A stretch of 64,000 nt of DNA from Streptomyces sp. 3214.6 (GTDB taxonomy: Bacteria > Actinomycetota > Actinomycetes > Streptomycetales > Streptomycetaceae), in contig NZ_LT670819.1 in NCBI RefSeq assembly GCF_900129855.1, positions 7,316,001 through 7,380,000 on the forward strand, written 5' to 3'. The first letter of the stretch is position 1. Every line of letters starts with the position of its first letter. The notes below the pieces were generated by a model, which saw only the letters and a list, made by a program, of their open reading frames with translations, was not told the DNA's origin and did not search any database. This document shows, in pieces, positions 1 to 9,525 of the stretch. A program made the translations under genes and the position numbers.

Positions 1-76
1 CGGGGGCCCCGGAGCCCGAAGCCGTCGGCTGTGACACCGACTCCATTCACTGGTCCCCCTGAGAACCCGAATTTGA

Positions 77-90
77 ACTGACTGGTCAGT
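77..90. promoter_or_regulatory. Operator-like dyad (possible TetR-type site)
   Basis: A perfect inverted repeat, ACTGAC-TG-GTCAGT, lies in the A/T-richer stretch before the first gene. Its length and symmetry resemble TetR-family operators. It sits about 140 bases upstream of the first start codon and may instead serve a gene left of the window. No regulator is visible nearby, so the function is inferred only from symmetry. Confidence 0.3.
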
Positions 91-226
91 GCAAAAACTA
101 GCCCGAACCTTCGATCGAAGCAAAAGCCCAGGTCAGAACGGATTGTCAGTGGCATACCGCACGATGAGTACATACGGGACCCCCGTATGAGGACCCGTGC
201 CGTCAACTGACGACAGGAGGCTCGTC

Positions 227-838
227 ATGGCCCACCACCACGCAGCCGCCGCACACCGGCGCCGCGCCACCGGCCCTGCCCCCTCACTGACCGGCCCCGC
301 GAGCGATGTGCACCCCGTGCTGCGCCGCACCACGGCCCCGCCCGCCGCCCTCGACCTCCTCGCCCAGGCCCGCGCCGGGCTGGACGAGGCGGCCCTCCTC
401 GAAACCCCCAACGAGCGCTACGCCACGGCCCACCTCGCGGCCCTGCGCACCGCGGCGGCCGTGCTCGCCGCCCGGGGCCGCCCCGAACCCTCCCCGCGCC
501 GCCGGGCCCGCATCCGCAGCGCCTGGGAAGTGCTCCCCGAGATAGCGCCCGAACTCACCGAGTGGAGCGCGCTGTTCGCCTCCGGGGCCCGGCGCCGCGC
601 CCGGGCCGAGGCGGGCATCCAGGGCGCGGCGAGCCGCCGGGACGCCGACGACCTGATCCGTGACGTGGCGATGTTTCTCCGCCTCGTCGAACGCATGCTG
701 GTGCTCCAGCCGATCCTGCCCCAACCCCGCCAGGAGGGGCACCGGGAGGGGCGCGGGGAAGGGCGAGGGGAGGGGCGCCGGGAAGAGGACGGCCCGGGCG
801 GCTCCGGCGCGGAGCGAGACCTGCCGGACGCGGGCTGA
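227..838 (+). CDS. HEPN domain protein (SAV_6107-like)
   Basis: A 203-residue soluble protein. I chose the ATG at 227 because GGAGG lies just upstream; the GTG at 197 has no such site. The central part (about residues 40-150) is a run of amphipathic helices: LLAQARAGLDEA, ETPNERYATAHLAALRTAAA, and a later WEVLPE..L.EWSALFASGARRRA block. This matches my recollection of the Streptomyces HEPN family named after SAV_6107. HEPN proteins are often RNases or nucleotide-binding proteins, but the usual RNase Rx4-6H motif is not evident here. The C-terminus is a low-complexity EGR/EGHREGRGEG tail. A methyltransferase gene follows about 210 bases downstream on the same strand. The molecular role is unknown. 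Confidence 0.7.
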   Translation: MAHHHAAAAHRRRATGPAPSLTGPASDVHPVLRRTTAPPAALDLLAQARAGLDEAALLETPNERYATAHLAALRTAAAVLAARGRPEPSPRRRARIRSAWEVLPEIAPELTEWSALFASGARRRARAEAGIQGAASRRDADDLIRDVAMFLRLVERMLVLQPILPQPRQEGHREGRGEGRGEGRREEDGPGGSGAERDLPDAG

Positions 839-1049
839 GGCGCCCGCCGGACACGGGCCGGCGCGGCCCGCCGCCGTGCCGCGCCACCAGGGCCGGGCAG
901 GGCGCCGAAGCCGATACGGAGGCAATAAGGTGGAAGGCGCCTGAAGTCTTCCCACGGCCCGCCCGAACCCCGGGCCGGACCGGTTGCGGGGAGGCAGCCC
1001 GTTCGCTCCGCCGCGCAAGAGGCGGTGCCGCGCCGAGGAGTCAACTGCC

Positions 1050-1841
1050 GTGTCGGACCCGATGCGCCCGCCCGCCTCCCACCCCCGACCCCGCGCCTCC
1101 CTCCGTACCGCCGTGGTCTGGGAGGTCCTTCAGGACGCCCTCGAACGCCGGGTCAAGGCGACCGGCCGCGAGTCACTGGACGTCCTCGACACCGGCGGCG
1201 GCAGCGGCAACTTCGCCGTGCCCGCCGCCCTGTTGGGGCACCGCGTCACCGTCGTCGACCCCAGCCCCAACGCGCTGTTCGCCCTGGAGCGCCGCACCGC
1301 CGAGGCCGGCGTCGCCGACCGCGTGACGGGCGTCCAGGGCGACGCACACGGACTCTTCGACGTGGTCGACCGCGGCGGCTACGACGCCGTCCTGTGCCAC
1401 GGCGTCCTGGAGTACGTCGACGACCCCGCCGAGGGCGTCCGCAACGTCGTGGCCGCCCTGCGCTCCGAGGGCGTCCTCAGCCTCCTCGCCGCCGGACTCG
1501 GCGGCGCCGTGCTCGCGCGGGCTCTCGCCGGCCACTTCAAAGAGGCCCGCCAGGCCCTTACCGACCCCGACGGCCGCTGGGGCGCGGGCGACCCCGTGCC
1601 GCGCCGCTTCACCGCCGAGCAGTTGACCGAACTGGTCGAGGCCGCGGGCCTTCGGGTCGGTGCCGTCCACGGCGTGCGGGTCTTCGCCGACCTCGTCCCC
1701 GGTGTGCTCGTGGACACCGAGCCGGGAGCCCTCGAAGCCCTGCTGAAGCTGGAGGAGGCGGCCGCCGAACTCCCCGCGTTCCACTCCGTGGCCACCCAAC
1801 TCCATGTGCTCGGGGAGACGCGGGGGACCGAAGGGGCCTGA
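1050..1841 (+). CDS. Class I SAM-dependent methyltransferase
   Basis: A 263-residue protein starting at GTG 1050 behind a GAGGAG site. It has a clear Rossmann methyltransferase core. Motif I is VLDTGGGSGNFAVPAA, the acidic ribose-binding strand is VTVVDPSP, and motif IV is YDAVLCHGVLEYVDDP, followed by a C-terminal cap. This layout is that of Methyltransf_11/25-type small-molecule or tRNA methyltransferases (CmoA/UbiE-like fold). The substrate cannot be told from sequence. It lies between the HEPN gene and a DUF3040 gene, upstream of the division cluster, a neighbourhood I recall as conserved in Streptomyces. Confidence 0.85.
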   Translation: MSDPMRPPASHPRPRASLRTAVVWEVLQDALERRVKATGRESLDVLDTGGGSGNFAVPAALLGHRVTVVDPSPNALFALERRTAEAGVADRVTGVQGDAHGLFDVVDRGGYDAVLCHGVLEYVDDPAEGVRNVVAALRSEGVLSLLAAGLGGAVLARALAGHFKEARQALTDPDGRWGAGDPVPRRFTAEQLTELVEAAGLRVGAVHGVRVFADLVPGVLVDTEPGALEALLKLEEAAAELPAFHSVATQLHVLGETRGTEGA

Positions 1842-2039
1842 GCGCCTCCCGGGGCGCACCCCTGATCAGGGCCTTGGCTGGGCATGGAGTACGCCACAGG
1901 CCCCCCGTTCCGGCGCTCTGCGCCGTATGATCGAGGGAGACCGCCCGGCATGACGGGTCGGCCGCCGGGGAATGGAAACCTCAGTGAGCCGGGACGTCCA
2001 TGACGGGCTCCGGTTGGCCAATTGGCGTAGAGGGGCGGG

Positions 2040-2068
2040 TTTCACGGGGGCGATTCCCTGCCTATCCT
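2040..2068 (+). promoter_or_regulatory. Candidate promoter for the DUF3040 gene
   Basis: TTTCAC (2040-2045), a 17-base spacer and TATCCT (2063-2068) form a plausible HrdB-type promoter about 50 bases before the GTG at 2118. The rest of the 276-base gap 1842-2117 shows no convincing gene, only a 17-codon ORF from ATG 1950. Confidence 0.4.
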
Positions 2069-2117
2069 GAAGGGACCCCCCGGGTCGCCCCGGCGACTGC
2101 ACGATGAGGAGGACTCC

Positions 2118-2522
2118 GTGCCGCTCTCGGAGCACGAGCAGCGCATGCTCGAGCAGATGGAGCGAGCGCTGTACGCCGAAGATCCCAAGTTCGCGTCGGC
2201 GCTCGAGGGAAGCGGGCTGCGTACGTACACCCGGCGGCGGGTCTACCAGGCGGTCGCTGGCTTCCTCGTGGGAATCGCGCTCCTCATGGCCGGTATGGTC
2301 GCGAAGCAGGTCTGGCTGAGCGTGGTGGGCTTTCTCGTCATGCTGGGCTGTGCGGTGCTCGCCGTGACCGGCTGGCGCAAGGCGCCCAAGCCGGGCGAAC
2401 AGCCCGCGGCCAGTGCCTCGGGCACCCAGCACACCCGCGGTCAGGTTCGGCAGAAGCGCTCGATGATGGACCGGATCGAGCAGCGCTGGCAGCGCCGCCG
2501 TGACGAGCAGGGCGGCCACTGA
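2118..2522 (+). CDS. DUF3040 small membrane protein
   Basis: A 134-residue protein starting at GTG 2118 with a strong GAGGAGGA site. The N-terminal motif PLSEHEQRMLEQMERAL is the signature of the actinobacterial DUF3040 family. Two hydrophobic segments follow (about residues 48-63 and 66-86, AVAGFLVGIALLMAGM and VWLSVVGFLVMLGCAVLAV). The C-terminus is basic and Gln/Arg-rich. The function is unknown. The family is widespread in Actinobacteria and here sits close to the division cluster. It converges on the transglutaminase operon, with a terminator palindrome between. Confidence 0.85.
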   Translation: MPLSEHEQRMLEQMERALYAEDPKFASALEGSGLRTYTRRRVYQAVAGFLVGIALLMAGMVAKQVWLSVVGFLVMLGCAVLAVTGWRKAPKPGEQPAASASGTQHTRGQVRQKRSMMDRIEQRWQRRRDEQGGH

Positions 2523-2535
2523 CACCGCCCGTACA

Positions 2536-2593
2536 CGAACAACGTTGAGGGGGCGACCACCCGGCCGGGTGGTCGCCCCCTCAACGTTGTTCG
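2536..2593. terminator. Bidirectional terminator, 58-bp perfect palindrome
   Basis: A 29-bp perfect inverted repeat with its dyad centre at 2564/2565 (GG|CC) fills the gap between the stop of the DUF3040 gene (2522) and that of the convergent transglutaminase gene (2609). The arms contain AACGTTGAGGGGGCGACCAC and its complement. There is no T-tract, as is common for Streptomyces. It should stop transcription from both sides. Confidence 0.85.
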
Positions 2594-2608
2594 CAGCCGC
2601 TCAGCCGC

Positions 2609-5107
2609 TCAGCCGCTCTGCTGGCCGGAAGGCCTGCGCACCAGAGCCGTCAGACGGGCCGCCCAGGACGCCTTGAGGGTCGTCCAGCGGTCGCTCAGGT
2701 CCCAGAGCGCGCGGATCGCCGATCGGGGCGCCACCACGGCACGCACGCGCGTGGTCCAGTCGGCCTTCTCCCGCAGGGCGCCCCGGACCTTGCGGACCTC
2801 GTCGGCCAGCCCGGCCTCGGCCCTCGGCTCCGGGGCATACAGCACCTGCTCCACGGCGCCCGCGACCCGGTGCACCGCACGGCCCGCCGTGTCGTCGAGC
2901 TCGCCGGTCCGGACGATCCGCGCCGCCGCGCGCCGTGGCGTCAGCGCCTCGTCCGGCTCGATGCCGAAGTCCCACGCCGTGTCGGTGAGCTCCCGCCACA
3001 CCGCCAGGACGTGGCCGGCAGCCGCCTCACCGGCTTCCTGCGCCGGCACGTCCAGCAGCACCGCCGGACCGGCGTCGTCCGCCTGCCGGCCCTCGCCGTC
3101 CCTGCGGCGGCCCGGGGGAGCCCCCGACGCCGCGGACGCGGAGTGCTGGGCCGATGCCAGCCGCACCGAACGCCGTCTCAGCCGCCACAGCATCGGCAGC
3201 AGCGGCAGAGCGAGCGCCGCGGCCCCCAGCAGCGTCCAGCCGGCGATCTCGTACCACGGGGTACCGCCGTCGTCCTGTCCCGCCTGGTTCACCGGCAGCG
3301 CGGCGGCGCAGCCCTCGAGCTTCTTGTCCTCGGCCGAGCAACTGGTGCTCGCCGAGGGCTGGGCCGACGGCGCCGCGTTCGCCGAACGCGAGGCCTGCGG
3401 CAGGTCGGGGACCGTCGTGCCCGAGGTGTCCGGCAGCGTGTACGCGGGCGTCGTGCCCCGGGTCGGGGTCGGCTCGAAGCGGGTCCAGCCCACGCCCTCG
3501 AAATACAGCTCCGGCCAGGCGTGCGCGTCCTTCAGGCTCACCGCCACCGAGCCGTCCGCCTGCGGGGACCCCGGCGCGAAGCCCACCGCGACCCGCGCCG
3601 GTATGCCCAGCGTGCGGGCCATCGCGGCCATCGCGAAGGAGAAGTGCACGCAGAAGCCCTGCTTGTCCCGCAGGAAGCGGGCGATCGCGCCCGGGCCGCT
3701 GCCGACCTCGACCTGGGTGTCGTACTCGAAGCCGCCCGTCACCGCGAAGTAGTCCTGGAGCTTGACCGCCTTCTCGTAGTCGCTCGTCGCTCCCTTGGTG
3801 ATCTCAGAGGCCTGCTCCGCCACCACCTTCGGCAGGGAGTCGGGGACCTTGGTGTAGTCCTTCCGAATCGAGCTGGGCGCCTTGGGAGCCGAGGCCAACT
3901 GCTCCGCCGTCGGCTGCACGTCGAGGCTCGTCACCTGGTACGTCTTGCCGCTGGTGTTCTGGCCGTGGTCGCCGACCAGGGTCATCCCGACCGGCTCGTA
4001 CCGCCAGTTGCCCTTGATCAGCACGCTGCTGGGCGGGTACGGCATCGGCAGCCAGTCCTGCGCATAGCCGGAGGCGGCCACGATCCGGGTCGTGAACTCC
4101 GCGCGCTTGACCTGGGGGCCCAGGCCGACAGGCGTGGGGAACTCGTCCGGCACAGCGACGATGTGGCGCTTCGCCGGCTTCCACGTGGTGCCGTCGAAGT
4201 CGTCCAGGGACACGATCCGCAGGTACAGGTCCGAGAGGTTGCCGGTGTCGGTGCTCAGGGTCAGGACCGTGCGGTCCTCGTCCATGTTCAGGCTGTCGCG
4301 CAGCGACACCAGCGGGTTCACCGCGGAGATCGTGCCCCCGCTGCCGTTGCCCGCGCCGACGCCCGTGCCCGCCCCGTCGAGCAGACCGCCCTGGATCGCC
4401 GGCAGCGGCAACAGCGGCACCACCAGGGCGACACCCAGCGCGGCCATGCCGATGCGCCGGCCGGTGCGCACCGGGGCCACCGGCCCGGGCTGCGCACCCG
4501 CGGCGCGCGGAACCCCGCCGAAGACCCTCCCCCACTGCGAGAGCCGCTCCCGGCCCTCGGCGAGCAGCAGCATCAGATAGCCGGCGGCGGCGACCAGGAA
4601 CCACAGCCAGTCGGCCGCCCCGGCGGACAGCCCCGCGGCGACCGAGTACAGCGCCAGCAGCGGCAGCCCCGCCGGCGCCGCGTTGCGGAACGTCACCGCG
4701 AGGGTGTCCACCGCCAGGCCGATGATCAGCACCCCGCCGATCACCATCAGCCGGATGCCGTCGGACAACGGGGCCGGGATCGCGTACCGCCCCACGTCGT
4801 CGGCGCCCGCCTGGAGCAGGTCGCCGAAGTACCGGAAGGTCTCCGGGACGGGGATCAGACCGGCGAGGGCGTGCTCCCGGGCGAAGACCAGCGTCAGCAG
4901 CACCAGCGTGACCAGGGCCTGGGCGGCCACGGTCAGCGGGCGGGCCAACGGCACCCGCCGGGTCACCGCGCCCACCCCGGACTGGATCGCCAGCAGGAAC
5001 GCCGCCTTCAGGAGCCACGTCGCCGGCTCCACCAGGGGCAGCAGGGCACACGAGGCCATCAGCGTCGCCGCCGCGGAGCACAGCGTCAGTCGAGCCCGCC
5101 CGCTCAT
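2609..5107 (-). CDS. Transglutaminase-like membrane protein (TgpA type)
   Basis: An 832-residue protein starting at the ATG at 5107, which overlaps the DUF58 stop (ATGA); a longer ORF to 5179 is less likely. The N-terminal third is a bundle of about six membrane helices (CALLPLVE..AFLLAIQ onward). The extracytoplasmic transglutaminase core carries the catalytic Cys near residue 485 (DKQGFCVHFSFAMAAMART), His near 528 (KDAHAWPELYFEG) and an acidic residue in WTRFEPTP. A last membrane helix near WYEIAGWTLLGAAALALPLL precedes a cytoplasmic DUF4129-like tail. Together with MoxR and DUF58 proteins this forms the common MoxR-DUF58-TgpA triad. The actual substrate is unknown. Confidence 0.88.
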   Translation of the reverse strand: MSGRARLTLCSAAATLMASCALLPLVEPATWLLKAAFLLAIQSGVGAVTRRVPLARPLTVAAQALVTLVLLTLVFAREHALAGLIPVPETFRYFGDLLQAGADDVGRYAIPAPLSDGIRLMVIGGVLIIGLAVDTLAVTFRNAAPAGLPLLALYSVAAGLSAGAADWLWFLVAAAGYLMLLLAEGRERLSQWGRVFGGVPRAAGAQPGPVAPVRTGRRIGMAALGVALVVPLLPLPAIQGGLLDGAGTGVGAGNGSGGTISAVNPLVSLRDSLNMDEDRTVLTLSTDTGNLSDLYLRIVSLDDFDGTTWKPAKRHIVAVPDEFPTPVGLGPQVKRAEFTTRIVAASGYAQDWLPMPYPPSSVLIKGNWRYEPVGMTLVGDHGQNTSGKTYQVTSLDVQPTAEQLASAPKAPSSIRKDYTKVPDSLPKVVAEQASEITKGATSDYEKAVKLQDYFAVTGGFEYDTQVEVGSGPGAIARFLRDKQGFCVHFSFAMAAMARTLGIPARVAVGFAPGSPQADGSVAVSLKDAHAWPELYFEGVGWTRFEPTPTRGTTPAYTLPDTSGTTVPDLPQASRSANAAPSAQPSASTSCSAEDKKLEGCAAALPVNQAGQDDGGTPWYEIAGWTLLGAAALALPLLPMLWRLRRRSVRLASAQHSASAASGAPPGRRRDGEGRQADDAGPAVLLDVPAQEAGEAAAGHVLAVWRELTDTAWDFGIEPDEALTPRRAAARIVRTGELDDTAGRAVHRVAGAVEQVLYAPEPRAEAGLADEVRKVRGALREKADWTTRVRAVVAPRSAIRALWDLSDRWTTLKASWAARLTALVRRPSGQQSG

Positions 5108-6482
5108 GCGCTCGCCTCCCCGCCGCTCGCCGCGCCCGCCGTCATCACGCCCGCCCGGTCGCGGTCCGCCTGGCGCCACAGCTCGTTCAGCGAAGCACCC
5201 CGCGGCACGCTCAGGGCCGTCCAGCCCGCCTCGCGCAGCATCCGCAGCCGCTCCTCCTGCCTGTTCATCGGATCGGGCCCGCCGTTCGGTTCACGCACCC
5301 AGCTGTCGCCGTCCAGGAGGAAGGCGACCGCGCCTCCGCTGCGCTGGCGCATCTTCGCGGCCACCGCCGCCTCCTCCTCGTCGAGATCGCCGAGGAACGC
5401 CACCAGCAGCCCCTCGTTGCCGCCGCGCAGCACGTCGTACGCCCGGGACAGGCCCGTGCCGTCGGAGTGGTCGACCACCGCGAGGGTGTCCATCATCAGC
5501 CCGGCCGCGTCCGCCGACTCCTGGTTCGCCCCGGCGAACCCGTCGGCGCCCTCGCCGGGCACCGAGTTGCCCGTGTCCGTCAGCAGGCGTACCGAGAAGC
5601 CCCGCTCCAGCATGTGCACCAGCACGGACGCGGCGCCCGAGACCGCCCACTCGAAGGCCGAGTCCGGGCCCGCGCCCTGATAGGCCAGGCCCCGGGTGTC
5701 CAGGAGCACCGTGCAGCGCGAGCGCTGGGGCTGTTCCTCGCGGCGCACCATCAGCTCGCCGTAGCGCGCGGTGAGGCGCCAGTGCACGCGGCGCAGGTCG
5801 TCGCCGTAGCGGTAGCCGCGCGGGATCACGTCGTCCTCGCCGGCCAGCGCGAGCGAGCGCTGCCGCCCGTCGCCGTACCCCTTGGCCTCGCCGGTCAGCC
5901 GGACCGGCGACAGCGCCTCGACGCGCGGGATCACCGTCAGCGTGTCGTACGTCGAGAAGGAGCGGGTCAGTTCGCACATGCCGAACGGGTCGTTCAACCG
6001 CAGCTGGAGCGGGCCCAGCGGATAGCGGCCGCGCAGGTCGGAGCGGACCCGGTAGGACACCTCGCGGCGGCCGCCCGCCTCCACCCGGTCCAGGACGAAG
6101 CGGGGGCGCGGGCCGAGTACATACGGCACCCGGTCCTGGAGCATCAGCAGGCCGGTCGGCAGCCGCGAGACGTTGTCCATCCGCAGATGGACGCGGGCCT
6201 CGCTGCCGGCGGGCACGCGCGCGGGAGACAGCCGGCGGCTGCCGGCCACCCGGTAGCGGGTGCGGTAGACGACGGCCGCGCAGATCAGCGGCAGCGCGGC
6301 CAGCAGCATCCCGACCCGCAGCAGATCGGGCTGTCCCAGCACATAGGCGCAGATGGCAGCCGCGATGCCGGCGGCCAGGAAGGAGCGGCCGCGGGTGGTC
6401 AGCCCGGCCAGGGCCGTCCGCGCGCCGCTCTTCAAGCCCTCGCCGCGGCCGGTCGAGGGCTGTCCGGTCCCCCCGGTGGTCA

Positions 6483-6486
<4 letters not shown>
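5104..6486 (-). CDS. DUF58 family protein
   Basis: A 460-residue protein with start GTG 6486 (overlapping the upstream MoxR stop, GTGA) or ATG 6483. Two membrane helices near residues 30-70 (FLAAGIAAAICAYVLG, VGMLLAALPLICAAVVY) anchor it. A beta-rich region follows, then the DUF58 signature around PRGYRYGDDLRRVHWRLTARYGELMVR. A von Willebrand A-like C-terminal half begins with TVLLDTRG. DUF58 proteins nearly always accompany MoxR AAA+ ATPases and probably act as their partner or client. The stop overlaps the transglutaminase start, so the three genes are translationally coupled. Confidence 0.9.
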
Positions 6487-7517
<1,031 letters not shown>

Positions 7518-7629
7518 CCGGCCCTCCTCGGCCCAAAACTTTCTCCGGGCCGACGCTCTGTGCGGCAAACCGGCCCACCCCGAATCACGGACGCCGTTCG
7601 CAAAGTGCTCAGCGTGGCGTCACACCCGC

Positions 7630-7658
7630 ATTCTTGCTGCCGTTACCGATTCGTGTCA
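7630..7658 (-). promoter_or_regulatory. Candidate promoter for the moxR operon
   Basis: On the minus strand TGACAC (7658-7653), a 17-base spacer and AAGAAT (7635-7630) lie about 110 bases before the moxR start. They fall within the 229-base gap between carbonic anhydrase and moxR. This is a consensus match only. Confidence 0.35.
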
Positions 7659-7746
7659 CTCGCCTGTGGACAACTGTCCGTGATATGTCGGTGTTATGGC
7701 TGTTTGGGTGTCCGAGGGGCGGAAATCAACAGCGAAATGACAGTGG

Positions 7747-8298
7747 TCACGAGGGGTCGATCTCGCGCAACAGGCCCGTCTTCACGTCGAACACGAAGCC
7801 CCGCACGTCGTCGGTGTGCATCAGGAACGGCGAGGTGCGCACCCGCTGCATCGACTGCCGGACGTCCTGGTCGACGTCCCGGAAGGCCTCCACGGCCCAG
7901 GCCGGACGCTGACCGACCTCCATCTCCAGCTCGGTACGGAACTCCTCGGTGATCGCCTCCAGACCGCAGCCGGTGTGATGGATCAGTACGACGCTGCGGG
8001 TACCCAACTTGCGCTGACTGATGGTGAGCGAGCGGATCACGTCGTCGGTGACCACGCCGCCCGCGTTGCGGATGGTGTGGCAGTCGCCGAGCTCCAGGCC
8101 CAGCGCGGCGTGCAGGTCGAGCCGGGCGTCCATGCAGGCCACGACGGCCACGTGCAGGACGGGACGGGCGTCCATGCCGGGATCGGTGAAGGCGGCGGCG
8201 TACCGCCCGTTCGCGTCGACGAGCCGGTCGGTCACGGTGCCGCCGCGTATGGCGCTTTCGGACTCTGCGGGTACGGATGCGGAAGTCGTCATAACCAT
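7747..8298 (-). CDS. Beta-class carbonic anhydrase
   Basis: A 183-residue protein from ATG 8298 (or ATG 8292, giving 181). The long ORF that continues upstream runs antisense through rsmH and is not coding. It interconverts CO2 and bicarbonate with a zinc centre. The zinc ligands are seen as the Cys and Asp of VVACMDARLD and the His and Cys of IHHTGCG. GDCHTIRNAGGVVTDDVIRSL is the next conserved block. No clear ribosome-binding site precedes either start. It is transcribed away from the division cluster and in the same direction as the moxR operon. Confidence 0.9.
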   Translation of the reverse strand: MVMTTSASVPAESESAIRGGTVTDRLVDANGRYAAAFTDPGMDARPVLHVAVVACMDARLDLHAALGLELGDCHTIRNAGGVVTDDVIRSLTISQRKLGTRSVVLIHHTGCGLEAITEEFRTELEMEVGQRPAWAVEAFRDVDQDVRQSMQRVRTSPFLMHTDDVRGFVFDVKTGLLREIDPS

Positions 8299-8410
8299 GA
8301 CGTTACTGGTCACACGCCGTGCGGGCCTGCTGTGAGAAGGGAAAAAGAGCGTCATCACGCATGTTTTGTGAGGTAGGCCACCCCCGCTCGGCGACGCGCA
8401 GGCCGGTTGA

Positions 8411-8438
8411 TTGACCGCGAGACACCGTGGACTAAAGT
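8411..8438 (+). promoter_or_regulatory. Candidate promoter of the dcw cluster (rsmH)
   Basis: TTGACC (8411-8416), a 16-base spacer and TAAAGT (8433-8438) make a good vegetative promoter 130 bases before the rsmH start. The spacer holds one GACAC (8421-8425), the core motif of the developmental activator WhiA. The intervening leader (8445-8568) contains no convincing gene, and no mraZ. Confidence 0.5.
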
Positions 8439-8568
8439 GGCGCGAAGCGGGAGGCGGCCATCTCTTTGGCGATCTCAACGCTGGATTCCAACCCGCGCCG
8501 GCAGGCCTTCCCCTCACCGGAGGGCGGGGACCGGTGGTGCGTACCCCCGCCGGATCTGAGAGGGCCCC

Positions 8569-9525
8569 TTGAGCCAGAGTCGACATGTCCCGGTGATGCT
8601 CCAGCGGTGCCTGGACCTGTTGGCTCCCGCCCTGCAGCGGCCGGGAGCGGTGGTCGTCGACTGCACGCTCGGTCTGGGCGGCCACAGCGAGGCCCTGCTG
8701 ACGCAGTTCCCCGAGGCCCGGCTCGTCGCCCTCGACCGCGACAAGGAGGCCCTGCGCCTGTCCGGTGAGCGCCTCGCCCCCTTCGGTGAGCGCGCCACCC
8801 TCGTGCACGCCGTCTACGACGAACTCCCCGACGTCCTGGACCGGCTCGGCCTCGCGCGCGTGCAGGGCGTCCTGTTCGACCTCGGCGTCTCCTCGATGCA
8901 GCTCGACGAGGCCGACCGCGGCTTCGCCTACGCCCAGGACGCCCCCCTCGACATGCGCATGGACCAGACGACCGGCATCAGCGCCGCCGAGGTCCTCAAC
9001 ACCTACCCGCCCGGCGAACTCGTCCGGATCCTGCGGGCGTACGGCGAGGAGAAGCAGGCCAAGCGGATCGTCTCCGCGATCGTGCGCGAGCGCGACAAGG
9101 AGCCGTTCACCAACAGCGCGCGCCTCGTGGAGCTGATCCGGGGCGCGCTGCCGCAGGCCGCCAAGCGCACCGGCGGCAACCCCGCCAAGCGCACCTTCCA
9201 GGCGCTGCGCATCGAGGTCAACGGCGAACTCTCCGTCCTGGAGCGGGCGATCCCGGCCGCCGTGCAGGCACTCGACGTGGGCGGCCGGATCGCCGTCCTG
9301 TCGTACCACTCGCTCGAAGACCGGCTGGTCAAGCAGGTGTTCGCGGCCGGCGCCGCCAACACCGCGCCCCCCGGGCTGCCCGTCGTGCCCGAGCGCTACC
9401 AGCCCCGGCTCAAGCTGCTCACCCGTGGTGCCGAACTTCCCACCGAGGAAGAGGTCGCCGAGAACCGGCGCGCCGCCCCGGCGCGACTGCGCGGGGCCGA
9501 GCGAATCAGGGAGTCCATCGAATGA
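8569..9525 (+). CDS. rsmH: 16S rRNA (cytosine-1402-N4) methyltransferase
   Basis: A 318-residue RsmH/MraW protein, first gene of the division cluster. The start is probably TTG 8569, preceded by GAGAGG, giving MSQSRHVPVMLQRC; HVPVML is the family's conserved N-terminus. The SAM-binding loop is VVDCTLGLGGHSEALL, followed by VALDRDKEAL. The substrate-side motifs are GVLFDLGVSSMQLDEADRGFAY, and AVLSYHSLEDRLVK near residue 245. It methylates C1402 of 16S rRNA at N4. The stop overlaps ftsL (ATGA). Confidence 0.95.
   Translation: MSQSRHVPVMLQRCLDLLAPALQRPGAVVVDCTLGLGGHSEALLTQFPEARLVALDRDKEALRLSGERLAPFGERATLVHAVYDELPDVLDRLGLARVQGVLFDLGVSSMQLDEADRGFAYAQDAPLDMRMDQTTGISAAEVLNTYPPGELVRILRAYGEEKQAKRIVSAIVRERDKEPFTNSARLVELIRGALPQAAKRTGGNPAKRTFQALRIEVNGELSVLERAIPAAVQALDVGGRIAVLSYHSLEDRLVKQVFAAGAANTAPPGLPVVPERYQPRLKLLTRGAELPTEEEVAENRRAAPARLRGAERIRESIE

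Noticed and set aside
2870..5680. 936-codon open frame on the plus strand opposite the transglutaminase and DUF58 genes
   Set aside because: Arg/Gly/Pro/His-rich shadow typical of high-G+C antisense frames; no domain, and the opposite strand has clear families.
8439..8568. Search for mraZ or a small gene before rsmH
   Set aside because: The TTG 8466 frame lacks a ribosome-binding site and known motifs; mraZ is simply not here.
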